NCBI GenBank assembly: GCA_000023185.1
Contig: CP001622.1
Coordinates: 3,882,501 to 3,946,500 of the forward strand
DNA length: 64,000 nucleotides
Direction: 5' to 3'
Source: Rhizobium leguminosarum bv. trifolii WSM1325
GTDB lineage: Bacteria > Pseudomonadota > Alphaproteobacteria > Rhizobiales > Rhizobiaceae
Shown here: one piece after another, positions 48,227 through 57,274 of the stretch
Layout of the letters: each line of letters opens with the position of its first letter
How positions within the stretch are numbered: the first letter of the stretch is position 1
Program-made: the position numbers and the translations under genes
The notes under the pieces: generated by a model
Seen by the model: the letters and a program-made list of their open reading frames with translations, nothing else
What the model was told of the DNA's origin: nothing
Database searches by the model: none

Positions 48227-49495
48227 GTGAACCATTTCGAGTACCGCGACGGCGTCCTTCATGCGGAGAACGTCCCCGTTCCCGAGATCGCCAAGGCGGT
48301 CGGCACCCCTTTCTACGTCTACTCCACCGCGACGCTGGAGCGCCATTACCGCGTCTTTTCGGAAGCCTTCGCCGACATGGACTCCATGGTCTGCTATGCG
48401 ATGAAGGCGAATTCGAACCAGGCGGTGCTGAAGACGCTGGGCCGCCTCGGCGCCGGCATCGATGTCGTCTCTGAGGGCGAACTGCGCCGCGCGCTTGCCG
48501 CCGACATTCCAGCGAGCCGCATCATGTTCTCAGGTGTCGGCAAGACGCCGTCCGAGATGGATTTCGCCCTCGAAGCCGGTATCTACTGTTTCAACGTCGA
48601 ATCCGAGCCCGAGCTCGAGATCCTCAATCAGCGCGCCGTCAGCGCGGGCAAGAAAGCGCCGGTCTCCTTCCGCATCAACCCTGATGTCGATGCGAAGACG
48701 CATTCCAAGATCTCGACCGGCAAGAAGGAAAACAAGTTCGGCATCTCCTGGGAGCGCGCCCGCGCCATCTATGCCCATGCCGCCAAGCTGCCGGGCATCG
48801 AGGTCACCGGCATCGACATGCATATCGGCAGCCAGATCACCGAATTGCAGCCCTTCGACGACGCCTTCAAGCTGCTGCACGACCTTGTCGCGACGCTGCG
48901 CGCCGACGGCCACACCATCCATCACGTCGATATCGGCGGCGGCCTCGGTATCCCCTACAAGGACGACAACAATCCGCCGCCGCTGCCGGACGCCTATGCG
49001 GCAATCGTCAAGAACCAGCTGCGCGGTCTAAACTGCAAGATCATCACCGAACCCGGACGCCTGATCGTCGGCAATGCCGGCATCCTCGTGACCGAGGTCC
49101 TCTATGTGAAGGATGGCGGCGAAAAGACCTTCGTCATCGTCGACGGCGCGATGAACGATCTCATCCGCCCGACGCTTTACGAGGCCTATCACGAGATTCG
49201 GCCGGTAACGATTTCGGCGGCCAACGCGCCGCGCATCCGCGCCGATGTCGTCGGCCCCGTTTGCGAGACCGGCGACTATCTGGCGCTCGACCGCGAGATG
49301 GCGATGCCGAAGCCCGGCGACCTGATGGCCGTCAGCACCGCCGGCGCCTACGGCGCAGTCCAGGCCGGCACCTATAACAGCCGGCTGCTGGTGCCCGAAG
49401 TTCTGGTCAGGGGCAGCGATTTCCACACGATTCGACCGCGTAGAACCTATGCCGAACTGATCAGCCTCGACTCCGTTCCGGCCTGGCTCGACTGA
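48227..49495 (+). CDS. lysA: diaminopimelate decarboxylase
   Basis: 422 aa. PLP enzyme making lysine from meso-diaminopimelate. PLP lysine K60 in VCYAMKANSNQAV, glycine-rich PLP phosphate site HVDIGGGLGIPY near 235, and the substrate motif GPVCETGDYLA near 345. Start is GTG at 48227, 11 bases after the lipoprotein stop with TAAGG ahead; the frame is open upstream over the lipoprotein gene but in a shadow frame. Confidence 0.97.
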   Translation: MNHFEYRDGVLHAENVPVPEIAKAVGTPFYVYSTATLERHYRVFSEAFADMDSMVCYAMKANSNQAVLKTLGRLGAGIDVVSEGELRRALAADIPASRIMFSGVGKTPSEMDFALEAGIYCFNVESEPELEILNQRAVSAGKKAPVSFRINPDVDAKTHSKISTGKKENKFGISWERARAIYAHAAKLPGIEVTGIDMHIGSQITELQPFDDAFKLLHDLVATLRADGHTIHHVDIGGGLGIPYKDDNNPPPLPDAYAAIVKNQLRGLNCKIITEPGRLIVGNAGILVTEVLYVKDGGEKTFVIVDGAMNDLIRPTLYEAYHEIRPVTISAANAPRIRADVVGPVCETGDYLALDREMAMPKPGDLMAVSTAGAYGAVQAGTYNSRLLVPEVLVRGSDFHTIRPRRTYAELISLDSVPAWLD

Positions 49496-49660
49496 ACAAG
49501 CCATCACTTTTTGGCGAATAAACGTGAAAAGCCGGTATTGCCGGCCGCTCGCCCTCGCCTTCGCCACAAAGAGTGTTATCCTTTCGTTCATGAGCGTATT
49601 GCCCTGCAATCGCCGGAAGCGCCCTCTGTTCCAGAACGCCAGATCGCGGAGACCGGACCG

Positions 49661-52315
49661 ATGACAAGCCCATCGAGGCAGAAGAAAGGCGCATTTGCCT
49701 ACCGTCCCTCGCTTGCCCGGCTCGTGACGACGAAACGACTGCTGGCGCGAATCGTGCTCTTTTTCGAGCAACTGCTGCCTCCTTTGATGCCGGTACTGTC
49801 CGTCATCGCCTTTTATCTCTCTGCCTCCTGGTTCGGCCTCTTCCGCAGCGTGCCGGACTGGCTGCGCATTCTGCTGCTCATCGCCTTTGCCGCCGCTTTT
49901 CTCATTTCGCTCCTCCCCTTCCGCACCCTGCGCTGGCCGAGGATCGCAGAAGCCGACCGCATGCTGGAGGAGCGCAACGGTCTGCCGCACCAGCCGGTCA
50001 CCGTCCAGGAAGACGAGCCGGCCTTCGATACGCCCTTCGGCCGGGCGCTCTGGCGCGAGCACCAGGCGCGCATGGCCGAAAAGATCGCAGCGCTTGATAC
50101 CGGACTGCCGCGGCCTGATATCGCCGCGCATGACCGTTTCGCGTTGCGCGCCGTCCCGGCGCTGCTGCTCGTCACGGCCTTCGGTTATTCACTGTCGATC
50201 AACGGCGGCTCGATCCGCGACGCATTGCAGGCAGCACCCGAGCAGGTGGTCAGCGATCCGGCAGTGCGCATCGACGCCTGGGTGACGCCGCCTTCCTATA
50301 CCGGCCGAGCCCCGATCTATCTGACGGCCGACGGCAGCGAGCAGGCGCCGATCGGCATTCCGCAGTTTTCAGGCCTCACCGTCCGCGTCAGCGGCGGAAA
50401 GACCGCCGAAAAGGTCGTGTTCCGCAAGGCGAACGGCGAGGCCCAGGATATTGCCGTGCAGGCGGATACCAAGCCGCAGCAGACGGCGGCATCAGGCAGC
50501 GAGCAGCAGACAGCAGCCCCGGCCAGCCAGGCTCTCGTCGCCCAGACGCATATGATGAAGCTCCAGGAGAACGGTGCACTCGAGGTCAACGGCCGCCGCT
50601 GGAGCTTCGACGTGCTCCCCGACAAGGCGCCGGAGATTGCCTTCGACGGTTTGCCGAAGCCCAGCGTCAACGGCGCGCTCGAAATCGGTTTCACCGTCAA
50701 GGACGATTACGGGGTCCAGGAGGCGCATGCCGAGATCGTCCCCGTCGAAACCGATCCGACGGCAACGCCGCTCTATCCGCTGCCGGAATACCGGCTGGAT
50801 ATTCCCCGCCGCAACGCCCGCGACGCCAAGGGCGTGACCAGCCGGAACTTGACCGAACATCCGCTTGCCGGCAAGCGCGTGCGCATCACCCTCGTCGCCA
50901 AGGATGCCGCCGGCCAGACCGGCCGCAGCCCGCCGCATGAGATGGTGCTGCCGTCGCGGCCCTTCAACGAGCCGCTTGCCGCGGCCGTAGCTGAGGAGCG
51001 GCAGGTTTTCGCGCTCGATACGCGCAAGATGCCGCAGGCAATCGCCCTGAACGAGGCGCTGACTATCCGCCCCGAGGAGACGATCCCCAAGCTTACCAAC
51101 TACTTGCTGCTCGAATCCGCCCTGACGCGCATGAAGCTCGCCAGGGGCGAGGATGCGCTGAAGGATACGGCCCAATATCTCTGGGAAATCGCCCTCGGCA
51201 TGGAGGACGGCGATCTATCGCTCGCCGAGCGCAAGCTGCGCGAAGCCCAGCAGAAGCTTGCCGACGCGTTGGACCGCAACGCTCCCGACGCGGAGATCAA
51301 GGAGCTGATGGACGAGCTGCGCAAAGCGATGCAGGACTATATGACCGAGCTCGCCCAACGCATGCAGAACGCGCCGATGCAGCCGAACCAGAACGCGCAG
51401 AATATCCTGCGTCAGCAGGACCTGGAACGGATGATGGACCAGATCGAAAATCTCGCCCGCTCCGGCAATCGTGACGCCGCCCAGCAGATGCTGTCGGAAT
51501 TGCAGCGGATGATGAACAACCTGCAGGCGGGCCGCCCGCAGCGAGGTCAGCAGGGCCAGGAAAACAGCGAGGCCCGCAAGCAGATCGACAAGCTCGGTGA
51601 GATCCTGCGCGACCAGCAGAAGCTGATGGAACAGACCTTCCGGCTCGACCAGCAGCTCAGGGACCGCATGCAGCGCGGCGAGCCTGACATGGGCGAGAAC
51701 GATCCGCTGCTCGACGAGATGAACCCCGGAGAGAACGGCGAGCCGCGGGATCAGCAGCAGGGCCAGCAAGGCAAAGAAGGCCAGCAGCCCTCCGACCAGA
51801 TGACGGCCGAGCAGCTGCGGGAGGCGTTGAAACAGCTGCGCGCCCAGCAGGATGCGCTCGGCAAGCAGCTCGGCGAATTGCAGAAGAGCCTCGGCGAGAT
51901 GGGCATGAAGCCCGGCCCCGGCTTTGGCCAGGCGCAGCGCGAAATGGAAGGCGCCGGCCGAGAACTCGGCCAGGGACGTGGCCAACCGGCCGTCGAGGGC
52001 CAGGGCCGCGCCCTGGAAGCGCTTCGCCAGGGCGCCCGCGACATGATGAACCAGATGATGCAGGCGCAGCAGGGCCAGCAGGGTCAAGGTCCGAACGGCC
52101 AGGTGGGCCAGGGCGACCAGAACGGCCGCGACCCGCTCGGCCGGCCGCGCCGCCCCCAGGGGCCGGAGTTCGGCGACAACAGCGTGAAGGTGCCTGACGA
52201 AATCGACGTTCAGCGGGCGCGAGAAATCCTTGACGCGATCCGCGAAAAGCTCGGCAACAATCCGCCGCAGGAAATGGAACGGCGCTATCTCGAACGACTG
52301 CTGGACATCCAGTAG
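49661..52315 (+). CDS. TIGR02302 family protein, large membrane-anchored Gln-rich protein
   Basis: 884 aa, function unknown; matches the alphaproteobacterial TIGR02302 family. Two close membrane helices near the N-terminus (about 40-85) and a third near 170; a beta-rich, extracytoplasmic middle (about 200-480) with repeated Gly/Pro motifs; a long helical segment (about 500-620); and a Gln/Gly/Met-rich C-terminus (about 560-820) rich in QGQQG and MMDQ-type runs. The middle and helices suggest an envelope scaffold (inference). GGAG nine bases before MTSPSRQ supports this start; the open frame continues 50 codons upstream from a TTG. Confidence 0.85.
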   Translation: MTSPSRQKKGAFAYRPSLARLVTTKRLLARIVLFFEQLLPPLMPVLSVIAFYLSASWFGLFRSVPDWLRILLLIAFAAAFLISLLPFRTLRWPRIAEADRMLEERNGLPHQPVTVQEDEPAFDTPFGRALWREHQARMAEKIAALDTGLPRPDIAAHDRFALRAVPALLLVTAFGYSLSINGGSIRDALQAAPEQVVSDPAVRIDAWVTPPSYTGRAPIYLTADGSEQAPIGIPQFSGLTVRVSGGKTAEKVVFRKANGEAQDIAVQADTKPQQTAASGSEQQTAAPASQALVAQTHMMKLQENGALEVNGRRWSFDVLPDKAPEIAFDGLPKPSVNGALEIGFTVKDDYGVQEAHAEIVPVETDPTATPLYPLPEYRLDIPRRNARDAKGVTSRNLTEHPLAGKRVRITLVAKDAAGQTGRSPPHEMVLPSRPFNEPLAAAVAEERQVFALDTRKMPQAIALNEALTIRPEETIPKLTNYLLLESALTRMKLARGEDALKDTAQYLWEIALGMEDGDLSLAERKLREAQQKLADALDRNAPDAEIKELMDELRKAMQDYMTELAQRMQNAPMQPNQNAQNILRQQDLERMMDQIENLARSGNRDAAQQMLSELQRMMNNLQAGRPQRGQQGQENSEARKQIDKLGEILRDQQKLMEQTFRLDQQLRDRMQRGEPDMGENDPLLDEMNPGENGEPRDQQQGQQGKEGQQPSDQMTAEQLREALKQLRAQQDALGKQLGELQKSLGEMGMKPGPGFGQAQREMEGAGRELGQGRGQPAVEGQGRALEALRQGARDMMNQMMQAQQGQQGQGPNGQVGQGDQNGRDPLGRPRRPQGPEFGDNSVKVPDEIDVQRAREILDAIREKLGNNPPQEMERRYLERLLDIQ

Positions 52316-52363
52316 GCCACTCACCGCAACGCGATCAACAGCAGGCGCGTTAGAACAAATTCA

Positions 52364-52442
52364 CTCCAGGCCGAACCGGCCTGGAATCTGAATCGTGATC
52401 TCAATCAAAGAAATGGAGCATGATTTCGCTCCAAATCACGCC
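52364..52442. repeat. mosaic palindromic element, copy C
   Basis: Reverse-oriented relative of copy B: CCAGGCCGAACCGGCCTGG and AATCTGAATC are the second palindrome, then GGAGCATGATTTCGCTCC replaces the first, keeping only its GAGCATGAT edge. An outer pairing CGTGAT...ATCACG encloses that part. Between TIGR02302 and the response regulator gene. Confidence 0.65.
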
Positions 52443-52458
52443 TTTTGGTATCCTGGCT

Positions 52459-52818
52459 CTAAGCGACAAGCGCTCGGGCGACAGCCTTGCGGATCTCGGG
52501 AAGCGCGAATGGCTTGGCGACGACATCGATGATCTTTTCGGCAAGATCGTCGGCCCGTTCGCGCTGTTCGGCATAGCCGGTCATCAGCAGGATTTTCAAA
52601 CTGGGAAAAGCGTCTTTTGCCTGATGGGCGAGTTCAATGCCGTCCATCACCGGCATGCGGATATCTGAAAGCAGCAGATCGTAGACCCCGTCCTTGAGCT
52701 TCTCCAGCCCCTCGGCCCCATCGGCCGCCTCATCGGTTTCGTGGCCATCAAGCCGCAGGGCCCGGGCCACGAAGGACCGCAGGGAGTCCTCGTCTTCCGT
52801 AATCAGAATTCTTGCCAT
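52459..52818 (-). CDS. cpdR: single-domain response regulator, CpdR-like
   Basis: 119 aa CheY-type receiver with no output domain. Phospho-acceptor D52 (LLSDIRMPVMDG), acidic pair near 9-11 (ITEDED), and the conserved LLMTGYAE and KPF near the end. The sequence is close to the CpdR group that, when unphosphorylated, brings the ClpXP protease to substrates at the pole and controls cell-cycle turnover in Caulobacter and Sinorhizobium. CpdR identity is by resemblance, so moderate. The start MARILITEDED has no strong ribosome site. Confidence 0.8.
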   Translation of the reverse strand: MARILITEDEDSLRSFVARALRLDGHETDEAADGAEGLEKLKDGVYDLLLSDIRMPVMDGIELAHQAKDAFPSLKILLMTGYAEQRERADDLAEKIIDVVAKPFALPEIRKAVARALVA

Positions 52819-52986
52819 ATGTGCATCGCTCCGTATCAGCCCCGCGACGGAAATCACCAGACTTTCCTTTTCGATCGGTAAAGATGAGGAAGCGATGGAC
52901 GAGATGGTTAACAACCCGTCTCGAACGGCAAAGTAGCGCAACGGGTCTTTCAGACGCGCAAAAGCGCTGCAACACTTTGCAGTCGC

Positions 52987-53529
52987 TCAGGCGTCCCCGG
53001 TCACCACGCCGACGAAGGGCAGTTCGCGAAAGGCATAGGCGACATCCATGCCATAGCCGACGACAAAATAGTCAGGGCATTCGAAGCCGACATAGTCGGC
53101 CTCCAGCTTTTCCTTGCGCTTGACGCGCTTGTCGAGCAGCACGGCGATCGTGACGTTGCGCGCACCACGCTCGAAAAGCAGTTCCTTGGCAAAGAGCAGC
53201 GTCCGGCCGGATTCAAGGATATCGTCGATCAGCAGGACGTCGCGGCCATGCACGTCGCTGTCGATATCCTTGACGATGCGCACGCCCTGCGAAACTGTGC
53301 CGATGCCGTAACTCGACAGCGTGATGAACTCGACCTCCGGGGCAAGCCCGCTGTCATGCAGGGCCCGGATCAGATCGGCGGCGAAAATGAATGAGCCCTT
53401 GAGCACGGCGATGACGAGCAGGTCCTTGGTCGGGCCGCTGGCGATCTCCCGCGCCATCGAATGATTGCGTTCGGCAATCTGCTCGGCGGTGAAGAGCGGC
53501 TCGATGTTTTTTCCGCGCACGACAGGCAT
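52987..53529 (-). CDS. hpt: hypoxanthine phosphoribosyltransferase
   Basis: 180 aa. Salvages hypoxanthine and guanine using PRPP. PRPP-binding motif VLLIDDILESGRTL near residue 95, the flexible-loop serine-tyrosine region TLSSYGIGT near 74, and KRKEKLEADYVGFECPDYFVVGYGMD for base binding. ATG at 53529 has GGAG nine bases ahead; the ATG five codons upstream lacks a ribosome site. Confidence 0.96.
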   Translation of the reverse strand: MPVVRGKNIEPLFTAEQIAERNHSMAREIASGPTKDLLVIAVLKGSFIFAADLIRALHDSGLAPEVEFITLSSYGIGTVSQGVRIVKDIDSDVHGRDVLLIDDILESGRTLLFAKELLFERGARNVTIAVLLDKRVKRKEKLEADYVGFECPDYFVVGYGMDVAYAFRELPFVGVVTGDA

Positions 53530-53658
53530 AAGGGCTTGCTCCATGAAAAAGAAGGTAAGCCGTTAGCACATATGCGAGCTTGAAACAGCCTCGCCGGCTA
53601 TGAAATTAGCGCGATTGGCACGACCTGTGGCGCGAAAGTCGGCCCATCCCGTGTCCTG

Positions 53659-54318
53659 TTACGTCTGTGGCAGGAAGGAAAGCCGGACCTCCGGCATCTT
53701 TCCGCCGGCATGCTGCACGCGAGCCGAGAAGCCCCGGCTTTGGCCGCCATAGATCACATCGGCCGGCGGGTTGATGACGATGCTTGCGGTCAGCCGCTCG
53801 TCGGTCACGAGATCGGCACGGATCGGATGCACCGTCTGCGTCGTGCCGCTGTCGTTTTCGATGATGCCGTTGATGACCAGCACGCGCATGCCGTTCGCAT
53901 CACGCGGCGTCACCGTGACATGGGTGAAATGCAGCGACGCTCCGGACGTGGCTCGCTCGCCGGAAACGCCGGAAAAGCCACCCGTTAGCCCGAAGACAAG
54001 CACGACGAGCGCCAGCACCAGCGCTGCGAAGCTCCGCATCGACGCGCGCTGCAGCCAGGATTCCGCGGTCTGCAGAACGGAATTCGCGATTGCCAGCATG
54101 AACGGCGGCGGTGCAGCGTTTGCGGCAGCCATACGCTTGCGGTTGTCGTTATAGGTCCTTGCATTGAATTCCCTGGGCCGAACTTTGCCGAGGGTGACGA
54201 ATTCGGCGTCGGAGATATCGGCAGGACGCGCAGAGCGGTACTGACGGTTGGCAGGTTCCGGCGGCAGGAAATCATAGGCCTGGCCCGGCGTCCGGCGACT
54301 GAAGGAGGATGCTTCCAT
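53659..54318 (-). CDS. membrane protein with DUF3426-like C-terminus, ftsEX neighbour
   Basis: 219 aa. About 95 cytoplasmic residues, one membrane helix at about 97-118 (FAALVLALVVLVFGLTGG), then a beta-rich periplasmic domain (RVLVINGIIENDSGTTQTVHPIRADL ... IYGGQSRGFSARVQHAGG) resembling DUF3426/FxLYD domains. Related alphaproteobacterial proteins upstream of ftsE usually open with an MJ0042 zinc ribbon; none is present here, and no cysteine pair occurs in the N-terminal part or upstream bases. GAGG precedes the ATG. Divergent from ftsE. Confidence 0.7.
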   Translation of the reverse strand: MEASSFSRRTPGQAYDFLPPEPANRQYRSARPADISDAEFVTLGKVRPREFNARTYNDNRKRMAAANAAPPPFMLAIANSVLQTAESWLQRASMRSFAALVLALVVLVFGLTGGFSGVSGERATSGASLHFTHVTVTPRDANGMRVLVINGIIENDSGTTQTVHPIRADLVTDERLTASIVINPPADVIYGGQSRGFSARVQHAGGKMPEVRLSFLPQT

Positions 54319-54524
54319 GGTGGCTGCCTCGCAGATGTCCACATGGTTTCGCTGCCAGGGGAAATCTTGGCATTGAAACGAATCCTGCTCAGTCGTAAAT
54401 TTTAATGGTTAATGCTTCGCAAAGATCGCCATCAAACGGGCGTCTTTCCAGCAAAATTTACCGGCTGTTAACGGTGTTGGTTAACAAGTCGTGCGGTGAA
54501 ACCCACAACAGACTGAGTTGCCCG

Positions 54525-55184
54525 TTGATCCACTTCGAGAATGTCGGTTTGCGCTATGGCATGGGCCCGGAAATCCTCCGGGACCTGACCTTCGACATTC
54601 CGAAGAAATCCTTTCAGTTCCTGACAGGCCCATCGGGCGCCGGCAAGACGTCGCTGCTGCGGATGCTTTTCATGTCGCTGCAGCCGACGCGCGGCCTGAT
54701 CCGCATGTTCGGGCGCGACATTTCCGAAATCCCCCGCCCTGAACTGCCGCTTCTGCGCCGCCGCGTCGGCATCGTCTTCCAGGATTTCCGCCTCCTCGAC
54801 CATCTCACCACCTATGAGAATGTCGCTTTGCCCTTACGGGTGCGTGGCAAGGATGAGAGCTCCTACAAGACCGATGTCCTCGAACTTTTGAAATGGGTCG
54901 GCCTCGGCGAACGCATCAACGTGCTGCCGCCCGTGCTCTCCGGCGGCGAGAAACAGCGCGCCGCAATCGCCCGGGCGCTGATGGACCGGCCGGAAGTGCT
55001 GCTGGCCGACGAGCCGACTGGCAATGTCGATCCGCCGATGGCCAAGCGCCTGCTCAATCTTTTCCTCGAGCTGAACCGACTCGGCACGGCGGTGGTGATC
55101 GCCACCCATGACCTGGCGCTGATGGAACAGGTGGAAGCCCGCCGCATGATCCTCTCAGAGGGGCATCTCGATATCTATGACTGA
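54525..55184 (+). CDS. ftsE: cell division ATP-binding protein FtsE
   Basis: 219 aa ABC ATPase. With FtsX links divisome state to septal peptidoglycan hydrolases. Walker A GPSGAGKTS near residue 37, ABC signature LSGGEKQR near 142, Walker B VLLADEPTGN near 163. Start is TTG (LIHFENVGLRYG corresponds to the conserved family N-terminus MIHFENV); the frame is open 40 codons upstream but that stretch is not protein-like. Eight-base overlap with ftsX. Confidence 0.96.
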   Translation: MIHFENVGLRYGMGPEILRDLTFDIPKKSFQFLTGPSGAGKTSLLRMLFMSLQPTRGLIRMFGRDISEIPRPELPLLRRRVGIVFQDFRLLDHLTTYENVALPLRVRGKDESSYKTDVLELLKWVGLGERINVLPPVLSGGEKQRAAIARALMDRPEVLLADEPTGNVDPPMAKRLLNLFLELNRLGTAVVIATHDLALMEQVEARRMILSEGHLDIYD

Positions 55185-56190
55185 GCCCCCGTCCAGAAAC
55201 CCCGAGAAGGCGTCTGCCAAGACCCAGCAGAAGCGGCCGGAATTGCGCGTGCGTCCGACTGCGCCGATCCTGCCGCCTTCGAACATCCAGGGCAGCGCGT
55301 TGATGGTGGTGATCTCAATCATGGCCTTTCTTGCCTGCCTGACGCTCGGCGGCGTCAGCATGGTGCGCTCGACGGCGGCCAGCTGGGAGAGCCAGATCTC
55401 CCGCGAGATCACCATTCAGATCAAGCCGGACGACAATCTCGACATGGAGAAGGCGCTCACCCAGGCGCGCGACCTGGCGCTGACCTTCGTCGGCACCAAA
55501 AGCGGCCAGATCGTCGACGAGGCGGCGACCGCCCGCCTGCTCGAACCGTGGCTCGGCCCCGGTCTCGATCTCAAGGATCTGCCCGTTCCCCGTCTCGTCA
55601 TCATCACCATCGATGAGAGCAATCCACCGGATTTCGATTCGATGCGGGCGCTGCTCAAGGACAGTATCCCGCAGGCGAGCCTCGACGATCACCGCACCTG
55701 GGTCGACCGGCTGGTGTCCATGGCGCACACGACTGTCATGATCGGCACCGGCATCCTGCTGCTGGTTTTCACGGCGATGGTGCTCACGGTCGTCTTCGCC
55801 ACGCGCGGCGCGCTGTCGGGCAATCGTCACGTCGTCGAAGTGCTGCATTTCGTCGGCGCCGAAAGCTCCTTCGTCGCCACCGAATTTCAGAAGCATTTCC
55901 TGAAGATCAGCCTCAAGGGCTCGGCGATCGGCAGCGCGCTTGCCGCTCTCTTCTTCGCTAGCGCCGGTTTCTGGCAGAGCCGCACCCTCGCCACCCCGGA
56001 AACGGACCAGGCGACCGCGCTCTTCGGCACCTTCTCCGTCGGCGTGCTCGGTTATGCCGGCATCTTCGCGACGATGATCGTCATCGCACTCCTGACCACC
56101 TTCACCGCGCGGCTGACCGTCATGCGGACGATCTACGAAATCGATACACTACGCTCAGACCCGACACGCACCGACGGCATCGGAAGTTGA
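55177..56190 (+). CDS. ftsX: cell division permease FtsX
   Basis: 337 aa with four predicted helices. A long Pro/Lys/Gln N-terminal cytoplasmic region, helix 1 at about 45-68, a periplasmic loop (about 75-170, the hydrolase-activating part), and three C-terminal helices (about 180-310) with GALSGNRHVVEVLHFVGAESSF between. FtsE and FtsX together form the ABC-type complex that activates envelope amidases. The ATG lies inside the end of ftsE. Confidence 0.95.
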   Translation: MTEPPSRNPEKASAKTQQKRPELRVRPTAPILPPSNIQGSALMVVISIMAFLACLTLGGVSMVRSTAASWESQISREITIQIKPDDNLDMEKALTQARDLALTFVGTKSGQIVDEAATARLLEPWLGPGLDLKDLPVPRLVIITIDESNPPDFDSMRALLKDSIPQASLDDHRTWVDRLVSMAHTTVMIGTGILLLVFTAMVLTVVFATRGALSGNRHVVEVLHFVGAESSFVATEFQKHFLKISLKGSAIGSALAALFFASAGFWQSRTLATPETDQATALFGTFSVGVLGYAGIFATMIVIALLTTFTARLTVMRTIYEIDTLRSDPTRTDGIGS

Positions 56191-56257
56191 TCGTGACCGT
56201 GCCGTTTTGCCATGAAAGCGTCTGTTCCGCGCCGCAATCAGCGTATAATCACGATTC

Positions 56258-56974
56258 ATGACGATGGGACACACGACACCCAACCCGATTCATCAGGACC
56301 CGGAGCTTGATCGCCCGGCGGGTCTGCCGCCGCGACGCGGGCCAATCCGCCGCCTGCTGCGCTGGGGCGGCTTTGCCTGCTTGCTGGCAATCGCCCTGGT
56401 ATTCGGCGGTTTTCTGCGTTTCGCCGATTCCGTGACGACGCTGAAGCCCCCGGCCGAGCCGAAGGCGGATGCCATCGTGGTCCTGACGGGTGGTTACCAG
56501 CGCATCGACCAGGCCGTGGAGCTGCTGCAGAAGGGGGCAGGCAAGCGCTTGCTCATTTCCGGCGTCCACCCGACGACGACGCCGGCACAGATCCGCAAGA
56601 TGACGCAGGGTTCGGCCGATCTCTTCTCCTGCTGTGTCGATATCGGCTACGATGCGATCGACACGATCGGCAATGCCGAGGAAGCTTCGAACTGGATCCA
56701 CACCAAGGGATACCGCAGCGTTCTGATCGTCACCAACAACTATCACATGCCCCGAAGCCTCGCCGAACTCTCCTATGTCGATCCCGACATCGAATTCATC
56801 GCTTATCCCGTGGTCAATTCGGATTTGAAGAGCCGCAACTGGTTCACCGATCCGAATGCGATGCGCGTGATGCTGGCCGAATATGTGAAAGTGTTGCTGA
56901 CCGGGGCCCGCAACATCACCGGCTTCGGCCGCCACACCGGCTTGCGCTCGGCAAATGCGTCCGGCCAACAATAG
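56258..56974 (+). CDS. YdcF family protein (DUF218)
   Basis: 238 aa. N-terminal anchor at about 35-55, then the DUF218 Rossmann-like fold with ADAIVVLTGGYQRIDQAVELLQKG, LLISGVHP and SVLIVTNNYHMPRSLAELSY. SanA/YdcF-like proteins affect envelope permeability or bind S-adenosylmethionine; function not settled. A run of two cysteines (SCCVDIG) is notable. ATG at 56258 used; 56264 is equally possible. Downstream of ftsX by 67 bp and likely co-transcribed. Confidence 0.88.
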   Translation: MTMGHTTPNPIHQDPELDRPAGLPPRRGPIRRLLRWGGFACLLAIALVFGGFLRFADSVTTLKPPAEPKADAIVVLTGGYQRIDQAVELLQKGAGKRLLISGVHPTTTPAQIRKMTQGSADLFSCCVDIGYDAIDTIGNAEEASNWIHTKGYRSVLIVTNNYHMPRSLAELSYVDPDIEFIAYPVVNSDLKSRNWFTDPNAMRVMLAEYVKVLLTGARNITGFGRHTGLRSANASGQQ

Positions 56975-57074
56975 AGCACCGCGCGTCTGATAGAACGCGC
57001 TACGGACGCTCCGTCTTCTTGTTTTGCGCAATCCGGACGCAAAACCACTATGCACTTTTGCCGGAATTTCTTCA

Positions 57075-57186
57075 GAGCATGATGCCGAAAAGTGTGAGCG
57101 GTTTTCGGACGACATCATGCTCTAACTTTATAATGTAGAACAGGATTCAGATTTTAGGCCGAACAGGCCTAAATCATCCTGTTCTA
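57075..57186. repeat. two-palindrome intergenic mosaic element, copy B (most complete)
   Basis: First palindrome 57075-57122: arms GAGCATGATG / CATCATGCTC, nested CCGAAAA...TTTTCGG, core AGTGTGAGCGG. Second palindrome 57136-57186: arms TAGAACAGGAT / ATCCTGTTCTA with an inner TAGGCC / GGCCTA. The 300-bp interval 56975-57274 contains no gene; its remaining bases show nothing else. Confidence 0.88.
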
Positions 57187-57274
57187 GGCTTTTACATCAG
57201 GGCGTCATCAAACGCTTTTTATGGCGGGCAATATCGTGTAGGCCGGTCGCGTGAGCATGCCTCGGGAAAGTTTC

